Below, in pieces: positions 1 through 8,149 of a stretch of DNA of 64,000 nt. How positions within the stretch are numbered: position 1 is the first letter of the stretch; every line of letters starts with the position of its first letter. The stretch is from Bacteroidota bacterium (GTDB taxonomy: Bacteria; Bacteroidota; Bacteroidia; 2-12-FULL-35-15), in the NCBI GenBank assembly GCA_947504725.1, contig CANNHN010000001.1, positions 124,001 to 188,000 on the forward strand, given 5' to 3'. A program made the translations under genes and the position numbers. The notes below the pieces were generated by a model. That model was not told the DNA's origin. It searched no databases and saw only the letters and a program-made list of their open reading frames with translations.

Positions 1-8
1 TTGTGAGT

Positions 9-1100
9 ATGAAAATATTACATTTGAGTTCTGAAAAAAGTTGGAGAGGTGGAGAGCAGCAAATGGCTTATCTTATTGAACAATTAAAGCTTTTAGGTGT
101 TGAGTCGCATGTGGCTGCACGTTCAAATTCAGCCTTTGAAAAATGGTGTTTAGCCAACAATATTCCTTTCCTTTCTATTCCATATAACAACGTTTTTGAT
201 ATTTCTTCAGCTTTAAAACTTAAATCATATTGCTCTAAAAACAGCTTTGATTTCATTCACATGCATTCTTCACGTAGCCACGGGTTGGCACTACTAGCTA
301 ATGCTCTTGGTAATTCAGTTCCTTTGATTCTTTCTAGAAGAGTTGATTTTCCTATTAAAGCAAATTTCTTTTCTAAGCGAAAATACAACCACGCTTTAAT
401 TAAAAACATAATTTGTGTTTCTAACAAAATAAAAGATATTGTTTCTGAATCTATATCGAATCCTGAAAAATGTGTAACCGTTTATGATGGAGTTGATTTG
501 AATCGTTTTCATGGTAAAGGAATGCGCGGCAAAATCAGAAAAGAACTCGGAATTTCTGATGAGTTTAAATTAATTGGAAATATTGCTGCGATTGCTCCAC
601 ATAAAGATTATTTCACCTTTTTAGATACAGTAAAAATTCTTTCTTCAAAAATTAAAGCCAAATATCTTATTGCTGGTGAAGGCCCACTTCGTAAAGAAAT
701 AGAAAATCGAATTGTTGAATTGGAATTACAAAACGATGTTTTTGTGTTAGGCTTCCGTAAAGATGTTGAAAATGTGTTTGCTGATTTGGATTTACTTTTA
801 TATACTTCCAAAGAAGAGGGTCTCGGCTCTACTTTATTAGATGCGATGGCATACGGACTTCCAATAGTTGCTGCTGAAGGTGGTGGTATTCCTGAAATTG
901 TAAAATCCGAATTCAATGGATTAACTGCTCCTGTTCAAGATTCACAAAAACTTTCGGAGCATGTTGTGCGAATGCTTAGCGACAACGCTTTACGTGAAAA
1001 ACTTGTCCTTAATGCTAAAGAGTTTGTGAAAGATTTTTCAAAAGAAGCAATGGCAAAACAAACCCTAGCGATATATAAGCAGGTATTAGCTCATAAATAA
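9..1100 (+). CDS. GT4-family glycosyltransferase
   Basis: Predicted cytoplasmic or membrane-associated sugar transferase acting on a cell-surface glycan or lipid; the substrate cannot be told from sequence. It has the two-domain GT-B layout. The N-terminal half opens with MKILHLSSEKSW and a GGEQQ acceptor-side loop, as in glycogen-synthase-like and PimA-like GT4 enzymes. The C-terminal half carries the nucleotide-sugar site, including a GEGPL strand, the E-x7-E type segment EEGLGSTLLDAMA and the GGIPEIV loop that usually contacts the sugar nucleotide. About 363 aa, normal for the family. I prefer the ATG at 9; a GTG at 3 is also in frame, and the window begins there, so an upstream start cannot be excluded. 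No operon partner is visible; the next gene lies 88 bp downstream behind its own promoter box. Confidence 0.88.
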   Translation: MKILHLSSEKSWRGGEQQMAYLIEQLKLLGVESHVAARSNSAFEKWCLANNIPFLSIPYNNVFDISSALKLKSYCSKNSFDFIHMHSSRSHGLALLANALGNSVPLILSRRVDFPIKANFFSKRKYNHALIKNIICVSNKIKDIVSESISNPEKCVTVYDGVDLNRFHGKGMRGKIRKELGISDEFKLIGNIAAIAPHKDYFTFLDTVKILSSKIKAKYLIAGEGPLRKEIENRIVELELQNDVFVLGFRKDVENVFADLDLLLYTSKEEGLGSTLLDAMAYGLPIVAAEGGGIPEIVKSEFNGLTAPVQDSQKLSEHVVRMLSDNALREKLVLNAKEFVKDFSKEAMAKQTLAIYKQVLAHK

Positions 1101-1146
1101 ATCAATTTCGGTGTCGTTTTCCTCTTTCACATTAGCCAAATTTTGA

Positions 1147-1154
1147 TATATTTG
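1147..1154 (+). promoter_or_regulatory. Bacteroidota -7 box (TATATTTG)
   Basis: Exact match to the TAnnTTTG -7 consensus of the Bacteroidota housekeeping sigma factor. A weak -33 candidate (TTTC, 1125-1128) lies 18 bp upstream. The start codon of the secreted-protein gene is 35 bp downstream, leaving a short leader. Confidence 0.55.
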
Positions 1155-1188
1155 TTATAGAAACTATAAAATCAAAAAAAACATAAAA

Positions 1189-3024
1189 ATGAAAAAAATT
1201 GCTACACTACTTTTTGCATGCGTTTTAGGAATTAACACCCTGTCGGCTCAAACTACAGGCGGGCCAGATGCATATGGTTATATTTGGAGAGACAGTAACG
1301 ATGCGCTGGGTCCAATTTATAATTGGATTGATATTTTACCACTAGTAGGTGCTCAAGAAGTGCGCTTTTTAGCGGATGACAACACTGTTGGTTCTTTTCC
1401 AATTGGTTTTCCATTTCACTACTACTGGTACGATGTTTCTCAATTTTGGGTTGGCTCAAATGGATACATCGGTTTTACAAATGGACAAATATCAGCTCCT
1501 TTTGGAACAATTCCAGCTACTACAGGTACACAAAATTTTTTAGCTGCAATGGCATGTGATTTATTATTCGACATTTCAAATACTGCTGAATGTTGGAGAT
1601 ATACTAATCCCGCTCAGGATACATTAATTGTTTCTTGGTTAAATGTTCCTTTTTATGATGCAGCAATTGCAGCTGGATCAGGGAACAATGAATTTCAAAT
1701 TATTTTAAGTGCAGTTGATAGCTCTATCACTTACCAATATAAAACGCAAACGGGTTTTCCATCAGCTGGTGCAAACGTTGTTATTGGTATCGAAAACAAT
1801 TCAGGTAGTATTGGATTACAACATTCGTACAATGTTTTTCCTCCTATCAATTATGCTATTAAATATTCTTATCCAAGCAATACAACTTATGTTGTAAATG
1901 ATGCTTCTACTTCTTACAATGACAATTCTGAAACTGGAGGATTGTTTCTTGCGCGAAATGGACAGCAGTTTACAATGAGTACAAGTATTAAAAATACAGG
2001 TAACCAAAACTTAGCATCTTATAATGTGTTTTCTCGTGTATTGAATACAATTGGAACAACAATGGTGTCGGATAATAGAATGAGTTTGGCTTCTATACCA
2101 GGACAAACAGAAAATATTACGATGACAAACATGTTCAATCCAACAACCGCTGGAACGTTTCGTTTTTTTACAAATACACAATTGCCTGGTGATGCAACAC
2201 CAAGTAACGATCAAAAAGTTCAAGAAATTGTTGTAATTGATACTACAGCAGCATCCATCCGCTTAGCGTATGATAATAATATTGAAGCAGGTTTGGGAGG
2301 GTTAAATTGGACAGGTGGTTCTGGTGGAGCTGCTGTTTATTTTGTTCCTCCTTGTGATTCGGTTAAAGTTACTGAAGTGTATGCTTACATTGTAGCAAAC
2401 CCTATGTCGTTTGGATATTCAATTGTTTTGTATGATGACAATGGAGCTGCTGGAGCTGCTGGGGCACAATTGGATTCTATTTATGTACCTGCTACTTCTG
2501 TATTCACATCTGCTTGGAATACTATTCCATTAACAACCCCTATCACAATTAATACAGGTGGTATTTATGTTGCTTGGGTAATGAATGGCGATGGTTTGAC
2601 TCTAGGACAAAATCAAGTTGCTCCTTTTTCTTACAGAACGTTTGAAATCATTAGTAATACTTGGGCTCCTTATCGTTACAGAGAAACAGAAGATTTGATG
2701 ATTAATATTAGCATTGAAAAACTTCCTCCTTTTTCTGGTGTTGGAATTCAAGAAAATACAATGGATAACTATTTTGGTGATTTCTATCCTAATCCTTCTT
2801 CTAATTTTGCTACTATCAATTACGATATTCCATTCAATGCTAAAACAATTGCATACCAATTGTATGATGTTCAAGGGAAATTAGTGAATGTTGCATCGTC
2901 TAACCTTCAATCTAATTCTGGTAAGCTTAGCATTAGCGCTGCCAATTTAGATGCAGGTATTTATACATGCAAAATTTCTGTTGATGGTGAAATGATTGTT
3001 AGGAAATTAGTGATTACTAAATAA
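1189..3024 (+). CDS. T9SS-secreted protein with type A sorting domain
   Basis: Secreted protein of unknown function. Residues 1-20 form a signal peptide ending in LSAQ. The body (about 25-510) is beta-rich and contains aromatic segments (FPIGFPFHYYWYDVS, WVGSNGYIGF) like those of Bacteroidota adhesin or lectin-type surface proteins. The last ~85 residues are a type IX sorting domain: a YPNPSS motif, a LYDVQGKLV strand, a GIYTCKISVDG strand and a final VRKLVITK. It should cross the inner membrane by Sec and the outer membrane by T9SS, where PorU cleaves the tail. It stands alone between its own promoter box and a strong terminator. No catalytic motif was recognised. Confidence 0.85.
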   Translation: MKKIATLLFACVLGINTLSAQTTGGPDAYGYIWRDSNDALGPIYNWIDILPLVGAQEVRFLADDNTVGSFPIGFPFHYYWYDVSQFWVGSNGYIGFTNGQISAPFGTIPATTGTQNFLAAMACDLLFDISNTAECWRYTNPAQDTLIVSWLNVPFYDAAIAAGSGNNEFQIILSAVDSSITYQYKTQTGFPSAGANVVIGIENNSGSIGLQHSYNVFPPINYAIKYSYPSNTTYVVNDASTSYNDNSETGGLFLARNGQQFTMSTSIKNTGNQNLASYNVFSRVLNTIGTTMVSDNRMSLASIPGQTENITMTNMFNPTTAGTFRFFTNTQLPGDATPSNDQKVQEIVVIDTTAASIRLAYDNNIEAGLGGLNWTGGSGGAAVYFVPPCDSVKVTEVYAYIVANPMSFGYSIVLYDDNGAAGAAGAQLDSIYVPATSVFTSAWNTIPLTTPITINTGGIYVAWVMNGDGLTLGQNQVAPFSYRTFEIISNTWAPYRYRETEDLMINISIEKLPPFSGVGIQENTMDNYFGDFYPNPSSNFATINYDIPFNAKTIAYQLYDVQGKLVNVASSNLQSNSGKLSISAANLDAGIYTCKISVDGEMIVRKLVITK

Positions 3025-3042
3025 GCGAATTAGTATTTGCTT

Positions 3043-3080
3043 AAAAAGGCGTTCTAGAAATAGAACGCCTTTTTTTATTC
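3043..3080. terminator. Bidirectional intrinsic terminator
   Basis: A 14-bp perfect stem (AAAAAGGCGTTCTA / TAGAACGCCTTTTT) with a GAAA loop, followed by a T run on the plus strand and preceded by an A run that serves the minus strand. It lies between convergent genes and probably terminates both the T9SS protein gene and ispH. Confidence 0.9.
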
Positions 3081-3118
3081 ACTAAAATAAGTTAGAATTG
3101 AAACAATTATAAAGTAAA

Positions 3119-4339
3119 TTAACTCAAACCTTGAATTACTTCATCAATGTTTTTCGCAGATGGGAAGTAGGAAATAATTTTCTGCAACACTTCATCTACA
3201 GTTGAGTCTGGGCAAGAAGCACCGCTAGTTAGAATAATATCTACTACTTCTTTTTGGGGTAAAAAATCAAAACTATGTAAATGTTTTTGATGTAAAAAAT
3301 CAAAATGATTGATCTCGTTTCTTGAAACAACTTCTCTTGCAGATGAAATGAAATAAGTAGGAAGCTTTTCTTCACACAATTCGACAATATGAGAAGTGTT
3401 GGAGCTATTGTATCCGCCAACTACAATTGCGATATCGGCATTGTTTTTTAATAGTCCATATGTCGCTTCTTGATTTTCATTTGTTGCATAACACAAAGTA
3501 TCGCGTGTATCTGCGAAGTGATTTTTTAAATCCGTATCACCATACTTTTTTAGCATTATGTTTTTGAAATAATCTGCAATTTCTTGCGTCTCAGTTGCCA
3601 ACATAGTAGTTTGATTAATAACACCAACGCGTTCCAGGTGTTTTGTAGGATCGAAATTATCGGAATGGTGGCCTTTGAAAATAATATTGAAAGCATCAAT
3701 GCCGATGTTTCCTAAGATGTATTCTCCTAAAACTCTCGACTCGATTATGTCTTTTACAATAATAGATGGTGCGTTTTGTTCACTTCTTGAGTACGTTGCT
3801 CTTGTTTCTTCATGGTTGAATTTGCCATGAATAATTATACTGTATTGGTCTTCTCCAAGTTTTTCGGATTTTTTCCAAACTCTCTCCACAAACGGACAAG
3901 TAGTATCATACTTGCGAACTTCAATGCCAATTTTATTCAACTCAACTTCAATCTTTAATGTTGTTCCAAATGCTGGAATAATTACAATATCATTTGAACT
4001 CAAGTCCGTAAATGGAATAATTTGATTGCCGCTCGTATCCATCAGGAATTTAACACCACGATGCAATAAATCATTGTTTACATCAGGATTGTGAATCATC
4101 TGACTTAATAGAAATATCCTTTTGTTAGGATTTTCTTCAATTGCTTTGTATGAAATTTCAATTGCGTTTTCTACTCCATAACAAAACCCAAAATGACGAG
4201 CAATATGAAAACGAACAGGTCCGAAATCTAATATAGTAGGACTGAAATCCTTTTTGCGAGGATCGCTAATTTTTCGGATTTCTTTTACTTTAGAAATAAC
4301 CGGACTTTTATAAAATTCAGGGATATTGAAGTTTTTCAT
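3119..4339 (-). CDS. ispH: 4-hydroxy-3-methylbut-2-enyl diphosphate reductase
   Basis: Last step of the MEP isoprenoid pathway: an iron-sulphur enzyme reducing HMBPP to IPP and DMAPP in the cytoplasm. The three cluster cysteines are visible at Cys53 (GFCYGVENAI), Cys148 (TTCPFVERVW) and Cys283 (DTLCYATNENQEA), with the substrate-loop motif VVGGYNSSNTSH. At 406 aa it is the long form found in Bacteroidota and cyanobacteria; the E. coli type is about 316 aa. Residues 346-367 contain a small in-frame duplication (FDFLHQK / FDFLPQK, period 11). A TAATTTTG -7 box lies 7 nt before the ATG. It diverges from surE. Confidence 0.95.
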   Translation of the reverse strand: MKNFNIPEFYKSPVISKVKEIRKISDPRKKDFSPTILDFGPVRFHIARHFGFCYGVENAIEISYKAIEENPNKRIFLLSQMIHNPDVNNDLLHRGVKFLMDTSGNQIIPFTDLSSNDIVIIPAFGTTLKIEVELNKIGIEVRKYDTTCPFVERVWKKSEKLGEDQYSIIIHGKFNHEETRATYSRSEQNAPSIIVKDIIESRVLGEYILGNIGIDAFNIIFKGHHSDNFDPTKHLERVGVINQTTMLATETQEIADYFKNIMLKKYGDTDLKNHFADTRDTLCYATNENQEATYGLLKNNADIAIVVGGYNSSNTSHIVELCEEKLPTYFISSAREVVSRNEINHFDFLHQKHLHSFDFLPQKEVVDIILTSGASCPDSTVDEVLQKIISYFPSAKNIDEVIQGLS

Positions 4340-4346
4340 TGAGAAG

Positions 4347-4354
4347 CAAAATTA
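4347..4354 (-). promoter_or_regulatory. -7 box of ispH (TAATTTTG)
   Basis: Exact TAnnTTTG on the minus strand, ending only 7 nt before the ispH ATG, so transcription should start at or within a few bases of the start codon. A TTG about 21 bp upstream is a possible -33 element. Confidence 0.6.
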
Positions 4355-4551
4355 CGGATTTCTATTTAATAGAATCAAGTAATTATATGTTTTTGCTTTT
4401 TTTCGACTACTCAAATAGTGGTTAGCATTTTACTTAAGCCTTCATCAACAATAGTAATTGCTTTCGATTTTATACAATTTTTAGCCCTTTTATCAACAAT
4501 TCGATGTGAATGCAATATTGATTAAAACATTCTATTTTTCAGATAACTAAG

Positions 4552-4559
4552 TATTTTTG
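4552..4559 (+). promoter_or_regulatory. -7 box of surE (TATTTTTG)
   Basis: Exact TAnnTTTG with only 5 nt between it and the ATG at 4565; implies a leaderless or nearly leaderless transcript for the surE-lpxB run. No clear -33 TTTG is seen at the usual distance. Confidence 0.55.
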
Positions 4560-4564
4560 TAGGA

Positions 4565-5338
4565 ATGAAAACAAAACGTCCTTTAATACTAGTCACCAAC
4601 GATGATGGTATTACAGCTCCTGGTATTGCTTCCTTAATTGAAGCGGTTAAATCAATCGGTGATGTAGTAGTGGTAGCGCCCGATAAGCCTCAGTCTGGAA
4701 TGGGTCATGCAATTACTATAAATGCTACGCTGCGTATTAATAAAGTAAATATCTATGGTGTAAAAGAGGAGTACAGTTGTACTGGAACTCCTGTCGATTG
4801 CGTGAAAATTGCTATTAACAAGATTTTAAAACGGAAACCGGATTTAGTTGTTTCTGGAATCAATCATGGTTCTAATATGTCTATTAATGTTATTTATTCT
4901 GGAACCATGTCTGCTGCTGTGGAAGGAGCAATTGAAAGTGTTCCAGCTATTGGTTTTTCTTTACTAAACGAATCCATTGATGCCGATTTTTCTGCTGCAA
5001 AAAAGATAGTAAAAACAATTGTAACTCAAGTTTTGAAAAACGGCTTGCCAAAAGGTGTTTGTTTGAACGTAAATATCCCTAAGGTTAAGTTTGAAATGTT
5101 AAAAGGTATAAAAATTTGTCGTCAAGCAAAAGCAAACTGGATCGAAGAATTGGACGAAAGAAAGGATCCAAGTGGAAAAACATATTTTTGGTTAACAGGC
5201 AGATTTGATAATTATGATAAAGGGAAAAAAGACACGGATGTTTGGGCATTAGAAAATCAATATGTTTCTATTGTTCCTACTCAGTTTGATATGACTGCTC
5301 ATGATTCGATAAAAGTACTTGAGAAATGGAAATTTTAA
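4565..5338 (+). CDS. surE: 5'/3'-nucleotidase SurE
   Basis: Metal-dependent nucleoside monophosphate phosphatase, sometimes acting on short polyphosphate, in the cytoplasm. The N-terminal TNDDG (Asp13-Asp14) supplies the metal-binding acidic pair; the APDKPQSGMGHAIT and SGINHGSNMS motifs complete the active site; YSGTMSAAVEGA is the usual oligomerisation/active-site helix. The length of 257 aa is typical. It is the first gene of a same-strand run with a small membrane protein, lpxB and a SpoIID-like gene. The next gene's preferred ATG lies 10 bp after the stop. Confidence 0.95.
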   Translation: MKTKRPLILVTNDDGITAPGIASLIEAVKSIGDVVVVAPDKPQSGMGHAITINATLRINKVNIYGVKEEYSCTGTPVDCVKIAINKILKRKPDLVVSGINHGSNMSINVIYSGTMSAAVEGAIESVPAIGFSLLNESIDADFSAAKKIVKTIVTQVLKNGLPKGVCLNVNIPKVKFEMLKGIKICRQAKANWIEELDERKDPSGKTYFWLTGRFDNYDKGKKDTDVWALENQYVSIVPTQFDMTAHDSIKVLEKWKF

Positions 5339-5348
5339 TTTTTTAAAT

Positions 5349-5624
5349 ATGAAAAACTTTAATTGGGATAGAACTTGGGTCGGGCTTTCAATTGGAATTT
5401 TATTTCCAGTTGTGATTTATACCATCTATTATTATTTTGTGTACAATTCCGGATTGCAAAAGATGAATGTGAGTTTGTGTATTGCTACTAACCTAATTCC
5501 TTTCTATTTGTATCAAAGAAAAGAAAGTTACAAAGGATTGAAAGGTGTTTTAGTTGCAACGTTTGTCTGGGCAGGAATTATTTTTGGATTGGCATTTTTT
5601 ACAAATCACTTACGAATAGGATAA
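5349..5624 (+). CDS. Small three-helix membrane protein, unknown function
   Basis: About 91 aa. Three hydrophobic segments are visible (roughly residues 9-28, 37-52 and 61-84) with a short basic loop YQRKESYKG between the second and third. I chose the ATG at 5349, just after the surE stop; an in-frame earlier start at 5319 would overlap surE and add residues that only mirror surE coding sequence. Its stop abuts the lpxB ATG directly (TAA then ATG), so translation is probably coupled. Similar small membrane proteins are often found beside lpxB in Bacteroidota; I cannot assign a function. Confidence 0.75.
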   Translation: MKNFNWDRTWVGLSIGILFPVVIYTIYYYFVYNSGLQKMNVSLCIATNLIPFYLYQRKESYKGLKGVLVATFVWAGIIFGLAFFTNHLRIG

Positions 5625-6725
5625 ATGAACTACTATATTATTTCGGGTGAAGCTTCGGGCGATTTGCATGCATCAAATTTAATGAAATCATTAAAGGTGT
5701 TGGATGCTAATGCGCATTTTCGTTGCTGGGGTGGTGATTTGATGCAAAAGCAGGGTGGTGTAATTGTTAAACATTACCGCGATTTAGCATTTATGGGTTT
5801 TACCGAAGTGCTCATGAATATCCGTACCATTTTTAAAAACATTGATTTTTGTAAAAAAGATATTTTAGAGAACAGACCAGATGTTTTGATTTTGGTTGAT
5901 TACCCTGGCTTTAACTTGCGCATTGCTGAGTTTGCAAAAGCAAATAAAATTAAAGTGTTTTATTACATCTCACCCCAAATATGGGCTTGGAAAGAATCTC
6001 GTGTTCACAAAATAAAAAAGGTTGTAGATAAAATGTTTGTGATTCTTCCTTTTGAGAAGGAATTCTATAGCCGATTTGATTATAATGTTGATTTTGTTGG
6101 TCATCCTCTTTTAGATGCAGTGGATAATTATTCAAAAGAGTCGAATGATTTGGGAATAACTATTAATAAACCAATCATTGCAATCTTGCCTGGAAGTAGG
6201 AAGCAAGAAATTTCAACTTTGTTGCCTTTGATGTTATCCATGCGCAAATATTATCCAAATTATCAGTTTGTGGTTGCTGGCGCTCCGTCACAATCTCTTG
6301 AATATTATCAAACATTTTTTCCTGATAATGATGTGAAAATTGTATTTGGTAAAACATATCCTTTACTTCAAAAATCCGAAGCTGCTTTAGTGGCATCTGG
6401 AACAGCAACATTAGAAACGGCTTTGTTTGGAGTTCCTGAAGTAGTTTGTTACATCGCAGGTAAAATATCTTACGCTATTGCCAAACAACTTGTAAAAGTG
6501 AAATTTATTTCACTTGTGAATTTAATTATGGATAAAGAAATCGTTAGAGAATTAATTCAATCCGATTTGAATGAAGCGAATTTGAAAGTTGAATTGGATA
6601 AATTACTGAATAGTGAAACGCGTATTAAATTAATAGCAGATTATGCAGAACTGAAGACTAAACTAGGTGGTTCAGGTGCTTCACTTAAAACGGCTTCTTT
6701 AATGTATAAATATCTAAATGCATAA
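5625..6725 (+). CDS. lpxB: Lipid-A-disaccharide synthase
   Basis: GT19-family glycosyltransferase that joins UDP-2,3-diacylglucosamine to lipid X to make the lipid A disaccharide on the inner face of the cytoplasmic membrane. Recognisable parts: the opening YYIISGEASGDLHAS, the FMGFTEVL segment, YYISPQIWAWKESR, VGHPLLDAV, the LPGSRKQEI nucleotide-binding loop and the C-terminal ASGTATLETAL motif. At 366 aa it is normal length. It sits between a small membrane protein (stop abutting this start) and the SpoIID-like gene (3 bp downstream), in a short envelope-biogenesis operon. Confidence 0.96.
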   Translation: MNYYIISGEASGDLHASNLMKSLKVLDANAHFRCWGGDLMQKQGGVIVKHYRDLAFMGFTEVLMNIRTIFKNIDFCKKDILENRPDVLILVDYPGFNLRIAEFAKANKIKVFYYISPQIWAWKESRVHKIKKVVDKMFVILPFEKEFYSRFDYNVDFVGHPLLDAVDNYSKESNDLGITINKPIIAILPGSRKQEISTLLPLMLSMRKYYPNYQFVVAGAPSQSLEYYQTFFPDNDVKIVFGKTYPLLQKSEAALVASGTATLETALFGVPEVVCYIAGKISYAIAKQLVKVKFISLVNLIMDKEIVRELIQSDLNEANLKVELDKLLNSETRIKLIADYAELKTKLGGSGASLKTASLMYKYLNA

Positions 6726-6728
6726 CGG

Positions 6729-7895
6729 ATGAAGAAACACATTCTGTCTTTTTTCTTTTTCGTTTCTTTTTTCCATGTAGCTGCAACAACTCTAAATGTT
6801 CGAATACTTACAACCAAAGTAATTCAATCCTTCATTTTTTCACCAATCAACGGAACGTATGATGTATACGGAGATGGAGTATTACAGTTAAATAGCGATA
6901 CGCCAGGCATTTTCCAACTCACTATAGAAAAAGACTCCATCGTTTTAAAAACATTTGAACGTACAATTGGCAAATACGCAACGCTAAAAATGCTTTCGCA
7001 AAAATCGGATGGTGCTTTTAAAATAAAATCGGTTCTGCCAGAAGGAAAAGTAAGAACCTATGAGGATGATGTTATGATTGGCTTAACAGCCGATAAAAAA
7101 CAATTTTTATTAATTAATAAAATCGATATTGAAAAATACATTGGTGGAGTGGTAGAGTCAGAATCGGGAACGCGTACTAGTTTAGAGTATTATAAATTAC
7201 AATCTATTTTATGTCGTACATATTTGTTAGCGCATATCAATCGGCATGTTTTTGAAGGATTTCAAGTGTGTGACGATGTTCATTGTCAAGCTTATTTAAG
7301 CAGAACCACGGATGTGGATGTGCAAAAAGGAGTAAATGATACGAAAGGTTTAGTTGTTGTTGATAATGATTTAAATTTGATTACGGCAGCCTTTCATTCT
7401 AATTGTGGCGGACAAACTGTTGCCTCGCAAGATGTTTGGGCTATGTCTACTTCCTATTTAAAATCCGTAAAAGATACATTTTGTATGAAGCAAACACATT
7501 CAAATTGGAAACGCACAATTCCGATGGAAGATTGGAAAGCGTATTTGCAATTGAAGCATAAATATCCGGTTGAGGATAGTTTAAAATTAAACAGTGCAAC
7601 TACGTTTGCACAACCTAACGGAAGATCAGTTTATTTCATTGATAAAGATTTAAAAATTCCATTGAAAATTATTCGTGCCGATTTTCAATTAAAATCTACT
7701 TACTTCTCAGTTGAACAACAAGGAGAATCTATCATTTTTAATGGCAGAGGATATGGACATGGAGTAGGGATGTGTCAGGAAGGAGCAATGCGCCAGGCTA
7801 AGTTAAATCGTTCTTACAAAGAGATTTTGAACTTTTATTACAAAGATGTCCACTTGGTGGATTTGTCGGCTTTGAGTTATTTTCGACAAGAATAA
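6729..7895 (+). CDS. SpoIID/LytB-domain protein
   Basis: Secreted or periplasmic protein of the SpoIID/LytB family, whose best-known members bind or cleave denuded peptidoglycan glycan strands. A signal peptide covers residues 1-20 (hydrophobic stretch ending HVAATT). The domain spans about 115-375, with VVESESG, the LCRTYLLAHINRH segment, AFHSNCGGQT and the hallmark NGRGYGHGVGMCQEGA near the C terminus. About 388 aa. It starts 3 bp after lpxB, so it is co-transcribed with lipid A synthesis genes; a role in coordinating peptidoglycan and outer-membrane assembly is inference only. Confidence 0.88.
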   Translation: MKKHILSFFFFVSFFHVAATTLNVRILTTKVIQSFIFSPINGTYDVYGDGVLQLNSDTPGIFQLTIEKDSIVLKTFERTIGKYATLKMLSQKSDGAFKIKSVLPEGKVRTYEDDVMIGLTADKKQFLLINKIDIEKYIGGVVESESGTRTSLEYYKLQSILCRTYLLAHINRHVFEGFQVCDDVHCQAYLSRTTDVDVQKGVNDTKGLVVVDNDLNLITAAFHSNCGGQTVASQDVWAMSTSYLKSVKDTFCMKQTHSNWKRTIPMEDWKAYLQLKHKYPVEDSLKLNSATTFAQPNGRSVYFIDKDLKIPLKIIRADFQLKSTYFSVEQQGESIIFNGRGYGHGVGMCQEGAMRQAKLNRSYKEILNFYYKDVHLVDLSALSYFRQE

Positions 7896-7930
7896 AGTTT
7901 GTTGATTGCTATTAACATTTTCGCAGCACT

Positions 7931-8096
7931 TGTCATTCCGACCGCAGTTCCAATACTTGTCATTCCGACTCTTTTACACCAATTGTCATTCCGATCAGAC
8001 TTCCACTACTTGTCATTCCGACCGAAGCGGAGGAATCTATCTAGCTCATTAGTAACGACAAAGCAGTTTAGTTTTCTCCGCTTCGGTCGAAAGGAC
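7931..8096. repeat. Tandem array of TGTCATTCCGA half-units plus inverted REP arm
   Basis: Four copies of (A)CTTGTCATTCCGA start near 7931, 7958, 7984 and 8011, a period of 26-27 bp, separated by unrelated 13-bp spacers. The last copy continues into a full unit (GACCGAAGCGGAGGAATC). An inverted copy follows at 8074-8096, so the last unit can fold back on it. This fills the 254-bp gap between the SpoIID-like gene and the DUF2279 gene. The open reading frame across it is a product of the repeat. Confidence 0.8.
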
Positions 8097-8138
8097 ACAG
8101 AACAAACATAGTAGTTTTACTAGAATCAAAATTCTGCT

Positions 8139-8146
8139 TATCTTTA
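8139..8146 (+). promoter_or_regulatory. -7-like box (TATCTTTA)
   Basis: One mismatch to TAnnTTTG, with TTTA 19 bp upstream as -33. The GTG start lies 3 nt after the box, another nearly leaderless arrangement. Confidence 0.4.
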
Positions 8147-8149
8147 ATC

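Noticed and set aside
7931-8037. CRISPR array
   Set aside because: Conserved unit is only ~14 bp with 13-bp spacers, units are degenerate, no cas genes, and the same unit occurs singly elsewhere as a REP-type element.
7899-8111. 70-residue open frame after the SpoIID-like gene
   Set aside because: It consists of the TGTCATTCCGA repeats; the repeated VIPT-type peptide is a by-product and has no plausible start context.
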